A stretch of DNA of 64,000 nucleotides, from positions 248,001 to 312,000 of the forward strand of contig CAVSFO010000004.1 in assembly GCA_963727245.1 (NCBI GenBank), read 5' to 3'. The stretch's first letter is position 1; each line of letters starts with the position of its first letter. This DNA is from JBKQVT01 sp963727245. GTDB lineage: Bacteria; Planctomycetota; Planctomycetia; Pirellulales; Thermoguttaceae. The notes below the pieces were generated by a model, which was not told the origin of the DNA, did not search any database, and saw nothing but the letters and a program-made list of their open reading frames with translations. The translations under genes were made by a program, and so were the position numbers. Positions 9,267 to 18,741 of the stretch are shown in pieces.

Positions 9267-12200
9267 CTATCTCTTCGCCGCGGCCCCGCTCGGGCGGATC
9301 GTCTGTCCCGGAGAGCCTCGGCGTCGCAGGTACCAGTCGTAATGCACCAACAGGTCGACCACCGCCTCGATCTGTTGGCCGCTGGTCTTGAGCGTTCCAA
9401 CCTCTCCCAGTGGAGGGCCCTCGGATGGGAAATTCACCGGCATCACCGTATAGGGAAGTATCGACTTGGGATTGGCCAACCATCGGCGGATATAGTCGGG
9501 CTGGATTCGTCGCCCCACTTCCTCCAGATTCGGCGCCGTCGGCGCCGGCCGCTCGCTGTCCGTGGGGCAGTCTCCAATCTGATGACAGCGGGCGCAATAA
9601 GTCTTGCGATCGCTAAGAATCCTCATCGCGTCGTCCAAGCGAGCCAGGCGCAGCGAAGCGTTGCGCGTTGCGGGGTCTATGCGGCCGCTGCTCGCCGGCG
9701 CATCGGCGCGGAAATCGCTTTCCGAGGCGGCCGCAAAATAGGCAATGACGTTGGCAACCTCCTTTTCGGAAAAGTTGAAGCGCGGCATGCGCAGCACGGC
9801 GGCCGGGCGGATCGCCGTCGGGCTGAGCAGGAAGTCGTGCAGCCAAGGGGCCTGCACCTTGCGCCCTCGTGGACCAGCGGCGGTGGCAGCCAGCCCCAGG
9901 CCGCGGCCTCGGCCCCGGCGGCGTCGCCCGAGCGGGCCTGGGCCAGCACCACCGGATACAACAGCCTCGCCAGCGTGCCGCCCAGCGGCGGCCGCCGGGC
10001 GATCAGTTGCCCGAGCGAAATCGGCACTTCCGGGCCGCCGGCGGACCACGTGCGGCCATCGATCACCGCCGGCTCCCAAGGCATGAAGTAATAAAGCGGC
10101 TGCCCCCGGTCGTCCTCGTCCTCCAGCAGCTTTCCCGTCGGCTCGACGCGGGCCGCGCCGAAGATCTCGGCCGGCCCCTGCCGGCTGCGAACGGTCCAGT
10201 GCGCCAACTCCAACGTGTGGCACTCGCCGCAGGCGTACTTGTCCAGCACCTTGCGGCCTTCGGCCAGGGCCCCGCGCCGGCCCTCCGCCCGGCAGATGTA
10301 TTTTTCCCCCGGCGACTCGGCGACCAGGCCCAGCACGAAGGTCATAATCGCCTCGCGCTCCGCGTCGGTGAGATTGAACTGTCCCATGGTCAACCACTGC
10401 GGGTAGCCTTTGTCTTGGGCGATGCGGAAGTCGAAGCTGCGCGGTGCGCGCAGTTTCTGCCACAAGAATCCCTCGCGGCGGTGCGTCCGCAGGCCATCGA
10501 TATAGACTTGAGCACCGGGCCCGTCGCCGGCGGGCGATTCGGCCACCGCCTCGGCGACGTGGTCGAAGCCCAACATGGATTCCGGCTTGCGGCCCCAATC
10601 GGTCAGCGCCGGCCCGATGGGCCGGGAATTCTCGAAGCCGGGGATGTCGTGACAAGCGAAACATCCGCGCCGGGCGATCGTGAGACGGCCGAGATCGAGC
10701 AGCTTTTCGTCGGCGGGCGGAGGGGCGGCGCCTGCGAAATCGGAAAGCCCGCCTAGGGTGGGTCGAGGGGCACCGTGCGAAGCATGGTCGCGAGCCCCAC
10801 CAGCTTCGGTTTGGCCGGTTTCTGGTGGGGCTCGCTGCGCTCGACCCACCCTACTTAGCAAATATGCCGCGACGTTGGCCGCCGGGTCGCCGGAAAGCGG
10901 CGTCAACTCCCAGAGCGGACTGGGCATCAGGGTTTGCGGCCGCTCGTGTGCCGGATCGCGAATCCAACTCGTCAGCCAGGCGGGGCCGCTGCCGGGACGA
11001 TACTTGGCGCCGATGCCGGAAAGCTCGGGGCCTTGCGTCGCTGTGGCTTGGGGAAAATCGCTGTGCCGGTGACAGGCCAGGCAGCCCTGCAGTTGGAAGA
11101 GTTGCTTTCCCCGCTGGGCCGACGGCGCCGCGGTCGCGCCCGCCGCGGCGGCCAACGGCTCGAAGGGCTCGCTCACCTTCAACAGATACTCGGCGACGGC
11201 GCGGATCTCGATCGGTTCGATCTGCCGGGCCTGCTGACGGCTCTTGCCGTCGAGGTGTTGGTCCAATCCGTAGATGCGGGCATGCGCGTGCCGGGAAGGA
11301 AGTGGGCCGGATCGCGGAGCCGATCGGTCACGTAGTCCGCGTCCACCTTCGCGGCGAGGTGGCGGAGGCTCGGCCCGACCTTGAATTGCCCTGCCCGCTC
11401 GCCTTTCGAAAACGGTTTGCTATCAGAACCGTAGGGTGGGTCGAGCGCAGCGAGCCCCACCAGATGCGATTCGGCCATTTCCTGGTGGGGCTCGCTGCGC
11501 TCGACCCACCCTACCTTCTGCCCGCCGCGCTCGCTTTGTTGCAAAAGTCTGGAACCGGGGGCCTCGCCTGCGGAAACCGCCAGGCCGGAGATGCCCATCT
11601 CGTGACAGCCCCAGCAGCCCAATTGCCGCACCAGGCGATAGCCCGCCAGGAGCTTGCCCGCCGGAGGATCGCTGTAGCGGCGGCTCGCTTCCAGGTCGGT
11701 CACGGCCGGGTGACATTGCAGGCAGCGGGCCTGGACGAAGCGGCCCGGCAGCATGGGAAAATCCCAGTGCGGATTGCGGGACCAACCGTATTGCTGCCGC
11801 CAGCGGGCCTGCTGTTCCAGGTTGTCGGGCGTGTGCGAGGCCCAGCAAAAATCGGTGGCACTCCCCTGCCCTTCATGGCAGGCCGTGCAGCCGAACTGTG
11901 CCAGCGGATGCGGACTGTGCTCAGCGACGAACAGGTCCGGCCGCGGATGGCAGCGATAGGGTTGTTGCACGTCGGGCAGCGTCCGCTCGATGCCTTGATG
12001 ACATGTCGGGCAACGATCGACGCGGCCCCGGGCGGCGGACTGTCCGGCCACGGCCAGGTCGGGCAGGTCGATCTCGTCGATCTGCGGCTGCCAGGCCGAG
12101 GGGGCGTCGGCGTCGGGCTGGATTTGCCGGTGGAAGGTCCGCTGAAATTGTTTCCAGGGCCGCTGCGCATCGACCAACATCGCCCAGATCGTCACCGTCA

Positions 12201-12276
12201 GCAGCGCGACGGCGGCCAGGGCGAAGACCGCGTGCAGGCGTTTCATGTTGTAAAAAGTGGGCTCGTCGGCGGACAT
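9267..12276 (-). CDS. Octaheme membrane-anchored cytochrome c (two frameshifts, two repeat insertions)
   Basis: About 1000 residues. A single N-terminal membrane helix (AVFALAAVALLTVTIWAML) is followed by eight CxxCH haem sites in order: CPTCH, CTACH, CLQCH, CWGCH, CLACH, CFACH, CGECH and CARCH. The frame breaks near 11277 and 9862, each fixable by one added base, and there is no stop between the parts; two separate genes cannot be fully excluded. Two copies of the GTAGGGTGGGTCGAG repeat are translated in frame (KVGWVERSEPHQ and VGRAQRAPPE). It follows Rieske and cytochrome b genes, so it probably receives electrons from the quinol-oxidising complex on the outer face of the membrane. Confidence 0.85.
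10753..10855. repeat. GGGTGGGTCGAG inverted repeat inside octaheme cytochrome, copy A
   Basis: The arms TAGGGTGGGTCGAG and CTCGACCCACCCTA enclose about 75 bases. It lies between haem sites five and six and leaves the reading frame open. Related copies are at 11431-11515, 57450-57531 and, more diverged, 21724-21795. Confidence 0.85.
11431..11515. repeat. GGGTGGGTCGAG inverted repeat inside octaheme cytochrome, copy B
   Basis: GTAGGGTGGGTCGAGCGCAG faces its complement at the other end of an 85-bp element. It is read in frame between haem sites four and five. Confidence 0.9.
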
Positions 12277-12338
12277 GCAAGTGAAGCGTTTAGTAAGGAC
12301 TGGACCTTCTCAAATTGTCGGTACGGGGTCATCTTTCC

Positions 12339-12379
12339 CGCGGGTGGCCCCGATAGCTTTGCTATCGGGGCCACCCGCG
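12339..12379. repeat. Perfect 19-bp stem palindrome
   Basis: CGCGGGTGGCCCCGATAGC and its exact complement flank a TTT loop. It lies between the subunit IV-like gene and the octaheme cytochrome gene and could act as an RNA hairpin that adjusts expression inside the operon. There is no U-run. Its core also occurs twice near 42.55-42.66 kb. Confidence 0.85.
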
Positions 12380-12389
12380 TTTTCTCCAC

Positions 12390-12433
12390 TACGCCCTCAC
12401 CCCGACCCTCTCCCGGAGGGAGAGGGGGAGGGA
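12390..12433. repeat. CCCTCTCCCGGAGGGAGAGGG-type palindrome
   Basis: A CCCTCTCCC/GGGAGAGGG stem preceded by CCTCACCC. The same family occurs at 30596-30713 and 39924-40062. Confidence 0.8.
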
Positions 12434-13741
12434 TTAAAAATTCAGCGACCATTCCGGGATGCTCACCAGGTAACTCAAACCAAAGCTCCAGCGTAGCAAC
12501 ATCTTCAACGGCAGCGCCACCGCCAGCAGCAGCAACAGGATCATCAGCAGATAGCGCGTGCGGCCCAGGCGGCGGCGGAAGCCGGCCAGCAGCGTGCGAC
12601 CCAACAGCGGCGGCAGCACGAGAAAATAGCCCGCCAGGAGCGTCAGGCCGGCGCTCTCCCGCCCGGCGATCGCCGCCAGGCGGCCGCAGAGGCCGTGGGC
12701 GGGGACTTGCAGCAACTGTCGGCCCAGCAGGCTCGTCCAAAACCACTGCGCCAGCGTCACGTTACACGTCGCCGACAGCTTGCCCGGATCGCGGACCTCG
12801 TAGGGACCGAAGGCGCTCCAATTCGGACCGCGCAGAAAGACGCCGGTCAGGATCGGCACGATCCAGAGCATGAGGAAGCCGAAGAGGAACACCGCCGTGG
12901 CGAATCGCCGCTCCCGGATCGTGTAGTAGCCGCTGCCTTGCGGGTTGAAATCGAGGTAAGGAATGGCCATCAGCCCCAGCACGGCCGCACAGGGCACGAG
13001 CACGCCCACCAGCCAGGCGTCGGAGTAGACCAGCAGCTCTTGCAGACCGATGAAGTACCAAGGGGCCTTGGCCGGATTGGGCGTCAAGGCCGGATTGGCC
13101 GGCTGCTCCAGCGGCGCCCGTACCCACAGCGACCAGACCACCAGCAGCACCGAGATTGAGACGATGGCGATCAACTCGATGTAGACCAGATCGGGCCAGA
13201 CGAGCGATCGTTGCGAGTCGGCCTGCTCCAGCGGCGGCGAGTGCTGCGCGAGCCGCCGATCGTTCGCGACCGCCTGCGAGATTGCCAGCCAGAGGAAGAA
13301 GCCCAGCAGGTAGACCATGCCGACGATGGGGACGTTGTCGGGCGCCAGGGCGACGGCGGCAAATTGCCGGTCGGCCAGCGACATTCCCAGCAGCAGCCAA
13401 GAGAGATCGGCCGCCGACCAGGCGACGGCCGGGTCGGCCAGCCATCGCCGGCCCCAATAAATTGCCGCCAGCAGGGCCAGCCCGCAGAGCCAGAGGCCCA
13501 TCGGTCCCACGACGTAGTCCAAGGCCGATTTCACTGCTTCGGGCAATTGCGGCGGACTGCCGGCCGCCGCCCGGAACGCCAGGAGGCCGAATAGCACGGC
13601 CGCCAGCGACCAGGCGACCGTGCGCAGCGGCCGCCTTGGGGACCGCCATGCCGCCACGACGTTGGCCGCGCAGGCGGCGAGATAGAACCAGCCCAGCGGG
13701 CCGGCCGCGTCGGCGATGAATTCGGGCGAACTGCCAGCCAT
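12434..13741 (-). CDS. Cytochrome b subunit IV-like membrane protein
   Basis: 435 residues with about ten hydrophobic helices. The middle part carries the conserved quinol-site block NPAKAPWYFIGLQELLVYSD of cytochrome b/subunit IV, with APWY where classical subunit IV has PEWY. The N-terminal ~200 residues are an extra membrane region not found in the standard 160-residue subunit IV. It follows the cytochrome b6-type gene by about 25 bases on the same strand. Expected role: second half of the quinol-oxidising cytochrome b core in the cytoplasmic membrane. Confidence 0.88.
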   Translation of the reverse strand: MAGSSPEFIADAAGPLGWFYLAACAANVVAAWRSPRRPLRTVAWSLAAVLFGLLAFRAAAGSPPQLPEAVKSALDYVVGPMGLWLCGLALLAAIYWGRRWLADPAVAWSAADLSWLLLGMSLADRQFAAVALAPDNVPIVGMVYLLGFFLWLAISQAVANDRRLAQHSPPLEQADSQRSLVWPDLVYIELIAIVSISVLLVVWSLWVRAPLEQPANPALTPNPAKAPWYFIGLQELLVYSDAWLVGVLVPCAAVLGLMAIPYLDFNPQGSGYYTIRERRFATAVFLFGFLMLWIVPILTGVFLRGPNWSAFGPYEVRDPGKLSATCNVTLAQWFWTSLLGRQLLQVPAHGLCGRLAAIAGRESAGLTLLAGYFLVLPPLLGRTLLAGFRRRLGRTRYLLMILLLLLAVALPLKMLLRWSFGLSYLVSIPEWSLNF

Positions 13742-13766
13742 GTTTCACTCCCCGCCGCTTGCGGGC

Positions 13767-14525
13767 TCACAAGGGTCCACTGATGCCGTCCTTGCGGACC
13801 CGCCAGAAATGCAGGGCCATCAACACCCCGGCCACTAGCGGAATGGCGACGCAGTGGAGGACATAGAAGCGATTCAGCGTTGCCTCGCCCACGCCGGACC
13901 CGCCCAGCAGGATCGCCTTCGGATCGAGGCTGCCGGCCAGTCCCGGCGAAAGCAAATGATGGCCGGGACCGTCGGCGCCGACCAAGGGGGCCGCCCCCGC
14001 CATGTTCGAGGCCACCGTCACCGCCCAGAGCGACAACTGGTCCCACGGCAGCAGGTAGCCGGTAAACGACAACAGCAGCGTGAGCACCAGCAGCAGCACG
14101 CCGATCACCCAATTGAACTCCCGCGGCCGCTTGTAGCTGCCGGTGAGAAAGACTCGCAGCATGTGCAGCATGACGGCGATGACCATGGCGTGGGCGCCCC
14201 AGCGGTGCAGTTCGCGCAGCAGGCCCAGCGGGACCACGTTGCGCAGATCGAGCATGTCGCGGTAAGCCCATTGGACCGTGGGGCGGTAAGCGAACATCAG
14301 CAGCACGCCGGTGATCGTCTCGACCAGGAACAGAAAGGCGGTGATGCCGCCCATGCACCAGGTGTAGCGGAGCCGCAGGGCGTGCTTGGGAACGGACACC
14401 GGGTGCAGGTGCAGGAAGAAGTTGCCCAGCACGACGGCGATGCGCCCACCGCGGTCCAGGGGCGCCGGGTGCCGGAAGATGCTCTTCCAGAGTTGCGATC
14501 CGCCCTTGGGCTCAGAGGGAGACAT
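13767..14525 (-). CDS. Cytochrome b6-type subunit
   Basis: 252 residues from the ATG at 14525. Four membrane helices carry two bis-His haem b sites: ELHRWGAHAM to MLHMLRV (His spacing 14) and VLHCVAI to ALHFWRV (spacing 15), exactly as in cytochrome b6. The C-terminus RKDGISGPL is a b6 hallmark. The start overlaps the end of the Rieske gene by 14 bases, implying translational coupling. With the Rieske protein and the subunit IV-like protein it forms the core of a bc1/b6f-type quinol oxidase. Confidence 0.93.
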   Translation of the reverse strand: MSPSEPKGGSQLWKSIFRHPAPLDRGGRIAVVLGNFFLHLHPVSVPKHALRLRYTWCMGGITAFLFLVETITGVLLMFAYRPTVQWAYRDMLDLRNVVPLGLLRELHRWGAHAMVIAVMLHMLRVFLTGSYKRPREFNWVIGVLLLVLTLLLSFTGYLLPWDQLSLWAVTVASNMAGAAPLVGADGPGHHLLSPGLAGSLDPKAILLGGSGVGEATLNRFYVLHCVAIPLVAGVLMALHFWRVRKDGISGPL

Positions 14526-15078
14526 AGCTGGCCGGATTGGTCCATTGTCCGAGTTCTTCACGAAACGTCCGGCGCGGTCCACTTCCAACTGGCCGTCGTC
14601 GCCCAGGCGGATGGCGCAGCGCCTCCAATGGCCGCGGCGCCGGGCCTTCGCAGTTGATGCCGTCGGGCCGGAAGCCGCTGCCGTGACAGGGGCAGCGGAA
14701 CTTCCGCCGCCGGTCGTCCCAGAAGGTGATGCAGCCCAAGTGGGTGCAGGTCACGCGCAAGGCGTAGATCTGCTGCTGGCCGCGATACTGGCCGTGCACC
14801 ACCCACACGCCCAGCGAGTTGTGATACTTCGTTTCCACGCTGCCGGGCGGATAGTCGGCGGGCGGGCCGATCTTGCCGGGCCGCGGCCGTGGGTTGGCCG
14901 CCTGCGGGGCCAGCAGCCGGGCCACGGCCGCCGTCCAAAGCCCGCCGGCCGTGCCCAGGGCCACGAGCCCCAGGCCCAGCATCGAGCCGAAGACAGCCCG
15001 CAACAAGCTGCGGCGGCCGGGCCGGGCCGGCCCCGCCGCTTGGGCCCGGTCAGAACGGGATTGCACAACGGGATCCAT
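14512..15078 (-). CDS. Rieske iron-sulfur protein (two compensating indels)
   Basis: About 188 residues from the ATG at 15078. An N-terminal helix preceded by a twin-arginine-like RRSLLRAVFG leads to the Rieske domain with both cluster-binding loops intact: CTHLGC and CPCHGSGF. After the second loop the frame slips near 14616 and returns near 14571. Reading across with one base removed and one added gives the expected ALRIRLGDDGQLEVDRAG before the natural end FREELGQWTNPASYVSL. It is the first gene of the bc-type complex operon and transfers electrons from quinol to the multihaem cytochrome. Confidence 0.92.
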   Translation of the reverse strand: MDPVVQSRSDRAQAAGPARPGRRSLLRAVFGSMLGLGLVALGTAGGLWTAAVARLLAPQAANPRPRPGKIGPPADYPPGSVETKYHNSLGVWVVHGQYRGQQQIYALRVTCTHLGCITFWDDRRRKFRCPCHGSGFRPDGINCEGPAPRPLEALRHPPGRRRPVGSGPRRTFREELGQWTNPASYVSL

Positions 15079-15260
15079 GCCTCTTGGCCTCTTGCGACCC
15101 GCGAAAAGGGTGATTGCTCGGGCTCCACCACGTTCCGTTATCGCGTCCGGGCGGGCCGCCGTCAATTGCCGCCCCGGCGGGGCCCCCCTTTCCGGTCCCG
15201 CATTTCCGCAATAGAATCGTCTGCTTCGCTCGTCGGCAAAGCCGTAAGCTGGGCGACATT

Positions 15261-15298
15261 ACCCTTCATCCTTGATCCTTTATCCTTCATCCTTAACC
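15261..15298 (+). repeat. Heptamer array TTCATCC/TTTATCC
   Basis: About five heptamers end three bases before the purD start codon. Same orientation as the other four arrays, although this gene is on the plus strand. Confidence 0.8.
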
Positions 15299-15300
15299 CG

Positions 15301-16581
15301 ATGAACGTCCTCGTTATAGGCAATGGCGGGCGGGAACACGCCCTGGCTTGGAAAATCACGCAAAGTCCCCGCGCCGAGCGGGTCTTCGTGGCGCCGGGCA
15401 ACGCCGGCAGCGACCTTGACGGCGAAAATGTTCCCCTGGCCGCCGATGATTTTCCCGGCCTGCTCAAGTTCGCCCGCGAGAACCAGGTCGGGCTGACCGT
15501 GGTGGGCCCCGAGGCCCCGCTGGCCGCGGGAATCGTCGATATCTTCGAGGAGGCCGGGCTGCGCGTCTTCGGCCCCAGCAAGGCGGCCGCCGAATTGGAA
15601 GGCAGCAAGGTCTTCTGCAAGGATCTGCTCCGCAGCGCCGACGTCCCCTCGGCCGACTACCAGGCCTTCCGAAACGTCGACGAAGCCGTCAAGTACCTCA
15701 ACGATCGCGAAGACGTGCCTATCGTCGTAAAGGCCGACGGGCTGGCGGGCGGCAAGGGCGTGATGGTATGCTCCCGCCGCGAGGAGGCGATCGCCGCCGT
15801 CGAGGCCCTGGGACGGCAAAAGATCTTCGGCGCCGCCGGCAATCGCCTGGTCATCGAGGAGCGGCTCGACGGCCAGGAGGCCAGCGTGTTGGCGATCACC
15901 GACGGGCGGACGATCGTGACCTTGCAGCCGGCCCAGGACCATAAGCCGGCCTACGACGGCGACGTTGGCCCCAACACCGGCGGCATGGGCGCCTACTGCC
16001 CCGCCCCCTTGGTCAGCGACGAGACGCTGCACTGGGTCGAGGAGCATATCCTGGTGCCCACCGTCCACGCCATGAAGCGGTCGCGGCGGCCGTTTCGCGG
16101 CGTGCTCTATGCCGGGCTGATGATGACCAACCAGGGGCCCAAGGTGTTGGAATTCAACGTCCGCTTCGGCGATCCGGAATGCCAGCCGCTGTTGATGCGG
16201 CTGAAAACGGACCTGCTCGACGTGCTGGAGGCCGCCGTGGACCGCCGGCTCGACGAGCTGCCGCCGCTGGAGTGGGACCCACGTCCGGCCGTCTGCGTGG
16301 TCATGGCCAGCAAGGGATATCCCGGCGCCTACACCAAGGGGCATCCGATCCGCGGCCTGGCGGAGGCGGACAAGTTGCCGGACGTGAAGGTCTTCCACGC
16401 CGGCACGGCCCTGGGGCCCGACGGCGCGGTGGTTACCGCCGGGGGCCGCGTGCTGAACGTGACCGCCCTGGGCACGACGATCGCCAACGCCAAGCTCAAT
16501 GCTTATCGGGCCGTCAAGTGCATCCGCTGGGACGGCGCCTGGTGCCGCAAGGACATTTCCGACAAGGCGCAGGGAAAGTAG
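15301..16581 (+). CDS. purD: Phosphoribosylamine-glycine ligase
   Basis: 426 residues, normal length. The N-terminus MNVLVIGNGGREHALAWKI is the family signature and fixes the ATG. The ATP-grasp core is visible in VVKADGLAGGKGV, the substrate/metal region in DVGPNTGGMGAYCPAP, and the C-terminal metal ligands in FNVRFGDPECQP. It catalyses ATP-dependent ligation of glycine to phosphoribosylamine, the second step of purine synthesis. It stands alone, divergent from the Rieske operon, with a heptamer repeat where a Shine-Dalgarno sequence would be expected. Confidence 0.97.
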   Translation: MNVLVIGNGGREHALAWKITQSPRAERVFVAPGNAGSDLDGENVPLAADDFPGLLKFARENQVGLTVVGPEAPLAAGIVDIFEEAGLRVFGPSKAAAELEGSKVFCKDLLRSADVPSADYQAFRNVDEAVKYLNDREDVPIVVKADGLAGGKGVMVCSRREEAIAAVEALGRQKIFGAAGNRLVIEERLDGQEASVLAITDGRTIVTLQPAQDHKPAYDGDVGPNTGGMGAYCPAPLVSDETLHWVEEHILVPTVHAMKRSRRPFRGVLYAGLMMTNQGPKVLEFNVRFGDPECQPLLMRLKTDLLDVLEAAVDRRLDELPPLEWDPRPAVCVVMASKGYPGAYTKGHPIRGLAEADKLPDVKVFHAGTALGPDGAVVTAGGRVLNVTALGTTIANAKLNAYRAVKCIRWDGAWCRKDISDKAQGK

Positions 16582-16623
16582 CAAGGAGCGCCCAAAGCCC
16601 ACTGGCAATCCACTCGCTCCCCA

Positions 16624-16731
16624 CGCCCACGGGGCACCCGCGCAGCGGGTCACGTCCGGTGGGAACCGCGGCGGGGAAAATCGCCTTTCGCACCGCCGTT
16701 CCCACCGGACGCAGCCGGTGGGCTTGGGGGC
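16624..16731. repeat. CCCACCGGACGCAG inverted repeat
   Basis: Second copy of the family at 1551-1641, between the convergent ends of purD and the yacP-like gene. The arms GTCCGGTGGGAAC and GTTCCCACCGGAC pair exactly. Confidence 0.75.
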
Positions 16732-16766
16732 AAGTGGGAAGGCTCATGCCGGGGCCTTGCCGCCGG

Positions 16767-17330
16767 TCACTCCAAGTCTTCGGCATAGCCGGGCGGAAAG
16801 GGATTGTCGGTCAGCGGCGGCACTTGGTCCTGACCGCCGAACTGGCGGACCCAGTAGTCGACGTCCTCGGCCAGCAGCGGCCCACTCGGGCGGCTCTCGC
16901 CGGCCGCGGCCGACTCTTGCTGCCGCTGCCGCCGGCGCTCGATCACTTCGGCGAACCAGGCGTCGCTGTCGACCGCCTTGGCGCGGCGGCGGTGCGCGGC
17001 CTTCTGGAGGCGGTGATCGCTGGAGACCACCACCAACCGCCGCGGCGCCGAGTCGGCCCGGATCAACTCCTCGATCAGACTGTCGGCGTCCTCGTAACGC
17101 ACGGCGAAGCGGACCGTCAGGCCGCGATGAATCACCGTGCCGGCCAGCCCGGGCGGGGCGTCGTGGGCGTCGAAAACCACCGTTGTGCGGGGGATTTCCG
17201 CGGCCGTGAGCGACTCGGCCAGAAAATTCAACAGTGCCAGCCGCGATCGTTCCAGTCCGCCGGGTCCGACTCCTCGGCCCAGGATGCCGACCACGTGCAG
17301 CAGGTTGTAGCCGTCGATCAGTAAAGACAT
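16767..17330 (-). CDS. YacP/NYN-domain RNA-binding protein
   Basis: 187 residues from the ATG at 17330. The N-terminus MSLLIDGYNLLHV and later VVFDAHDAPPG, YEDADSLIEELI and VVVSSDHRLQ show the NYN (PIN-like) fold with its acidic residues. YacP-type proteins are putative endoribonucleases linked to ribosomes and mRNA processing. It is the third gene after pyrB and pyrC on the same strand, about 98 bases below pyrC. A G-rich repeat directly precedes the start codon instead of a ribosome-binding site. Confidence 0.88.
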   Translation of the reverse strand: MSLLIDGYNLLHVVGILGRGVGPGGLERSRLALLNFLAESLTAAEIPRTTVVFDAHDAPPGLAGTVIHRGLTVRFAVRYEDADSLIEELIRADSAPRRLVVVSSDHRLQKAAHRRRAKAVDSDAWFAEVIERRRQRQQESAAAGESRPSGPLLAEDVDYWVRQFGGQDQVPPLTDNPFPPGYAEDLE

Positions 17331-17331
17331 A

Positions 17332-17366
17332 GGGGCCAGGGGCCGGGGACCAGGGGCCAGGGGGGC
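17332..17366 (+). repeat. G-rich repeat with G-quadruplex potential
   Basis: Five runs of at least four G separated by CCA, CC, ACCA and CCA. It abuts the start codon of the minus-strand yacP-like gene, as the copy at 523-558 does for the BatA gene. Confidence 0.75.
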
Positions 17367-17413
17367 GTGCGGCGACGTTCTAAGAACTAACAGCTTGGAA
17401 GTTAGATCCGATT

Positions 17414-17440
17414 CCATCCTTCATCCTTTATCCTTCCTTC
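17414..17440 (+). repeat. Heptamer array TTCATCC/TTTATCC
   Basis: About three to four heptamers at the 3' end of pyrC, followed by the C-rich form of the G-quadruplex repeat (17445-17474), which encodes the last residues of PyrC. Confidence 0.75.
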
Positions 17441-18741
17441 CCCTGGTCCCTGGTCCCCGGCCCCTGGCCCCTTCTGTATCTTACCTCTCCGGCGACCAGG
17501 ACCGTCTCGGCCCGGCCGGTCAGCTCCCAGCCGGCAAAGGGCGTATTGGTGCTCTTGGAGCGGAACTGGCCGGGATCGACCTTCCAGTGGACCTTGGGAT
17601 CGATGATCGTCACGTCGGCGTCGGCGCCGATCTGCAGGGTCCCCTTGGGAATGCCCAGGATCCGCGCCGGGTTGATCGTCATCTTGCTCAAGGCCGTCGG
17701 CCAGTCGAGGTGGCCGGGCTCGATCAAGCGGGAGATCACCAGTCCCAGCGAGGTTTCCAGGCCCACGATGCCGAAGGGCGCCTGGTCGAGTTCCCGCATC
17801 TTCTTCTCTTTGGCGTGGGGGGCGTGGTCGCAGGCGATGGCGTCGATGGTGCCGTCGGCCAGGGCGGCGATGACCGCGTCGACGTGCTCCTGGCCGCGCA
17901 GGGGCGGGTTCATCTTGTAGTTGGCGTCGAAGGTCCGCAGACACTCGTCGGTGAGGGTGAAATGGTGCGGGGTGGCCTCGGCGGTGACGCGGACGCCGCG
18001 CTGCTTCGCCCGCCGCAGGGCATCGACGCTGTTGACCGTGGAGACGTGCATGACGTGCAGCCGGCCGCCGGTCGCCTCGGCCAGGGCGATGTCGCGGCTG
18101 GTCATCACGTCTTCGGCGGCGGCGGGGATGCCGGGCAGGCCCAACAGCAGCGACACCAGCCCTTCGTGCATCACGCCGCGCTGCGTCAGCTCGCGGACCT
18201 CGGCGTGGTTGAGCACCGGCTTGTCGAACATCAGGCAATACTCGAAGGCCCGCCGCATCAGCTCGGCGTCGTAGACCGGGGCGCCGTCGTCGCTGAAGGC
18301 GACGGCGCCGGCGCCCACCAACTGGGCGATCTCGGCCAGTTCCTTGCCCTCGCGGTTCTTGCTCACGCAGCCGACGACGAAGACGTTGCAGTTTCCCGCC
18401 TCGGCCGCCTGGTGGTGGATGAACTCGACGGCCGCCTGGCTGTCGACGGGGGGATCGGTGTTGGGGATGCAGGCGATGGAGGTGAAGCCGCCGGCCAGTG
18501 CGGCGGCCGTGCCGCTGGCGATCGTCTCGTCCTCCTCGAAACCCGGCTCGCGGAGGTGAACGTGCATGTCGATCAGCCCCGGCGCGACGATCCGTCCCGT
18601 GGCGTCCAGCACGGTGGCGCAACCGTCGGGCGCGGCGTCGTAAGCGGCGATGCGGCCATCGACGATCGACAGGTCCGTCACCCGGTCCATGTGCTGGCTG
18701 GGATCGATGACGCGGCCGTTTTGAATCAGGAGCGGCTTCAT
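17428..18741 (-). CDS. pyrC: Dihydroorotase
   Basis: 437 residues, class I (multifunctional-type) dihydroorotase. Metal ligands are seen in DMHVHLREPG, and further catalytic motifs in CIPNTDPPVD, LNHAEV, HVMHVST and DHAPHAKE. It closes N-carbamoyl-aspartate to dihydroorotate in pyrimidine synthesis. It follows pyrB by 37 bases; that gap is entirely a heptamer repeat and the start ATG lies at its last unit. The C-terminal tail GQGPGTRDQGKEG is encoded by a G-rich repeat and is probably not functional. Confidence 0.96.
   Translation of the reverse strand: MKPLLIQNGRVIDPSQHMDRVTDLSIVDGRIAAYDAAPDGCATVLDATGRIVAPGLIDMHVHLREPGFEEDETIASGTAAALAGGFTSIACIPNTDPPVDSQAAVEFIHHQAAEAGNCNVFVVGCVSKNREGKELAEIAQLVGAGAVAFSDDGAPVYDAELMRRAFEYCLMFDKPVLNHAEVRELTQRGVMHEGLVSLLLGLPGIPAAAEDVMTSRDIALAEATGGRLHVMHVSTVNSVDALRRAKQRGVRVTAEATPHHFTLTDECLRTFDANYKMNPPLRGQEHVDAVIAALADGTIDAIACDHAPHAKEKKMRELDQAPFGIVGLETSLGLVISRLIEPGHLDWPTALSKMTINPARILGIPKGTLQIGADADVTIIDPKVHWKVDPGQFRSKSTNTPFAGWELTGRAETVLVAGEVRYRRGQGPGTRDQGKEG

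Noticed and set aside
10825..12873. Long open frame on the plus strand opposite the octaheme and subunit IV-like genes
   Set aside because: The minus-strand frames encode clear haem and cytochrome motifs; the plus frame has only Arg/Pro/Ala-rich sequence typical of GC-rich shadow frames.
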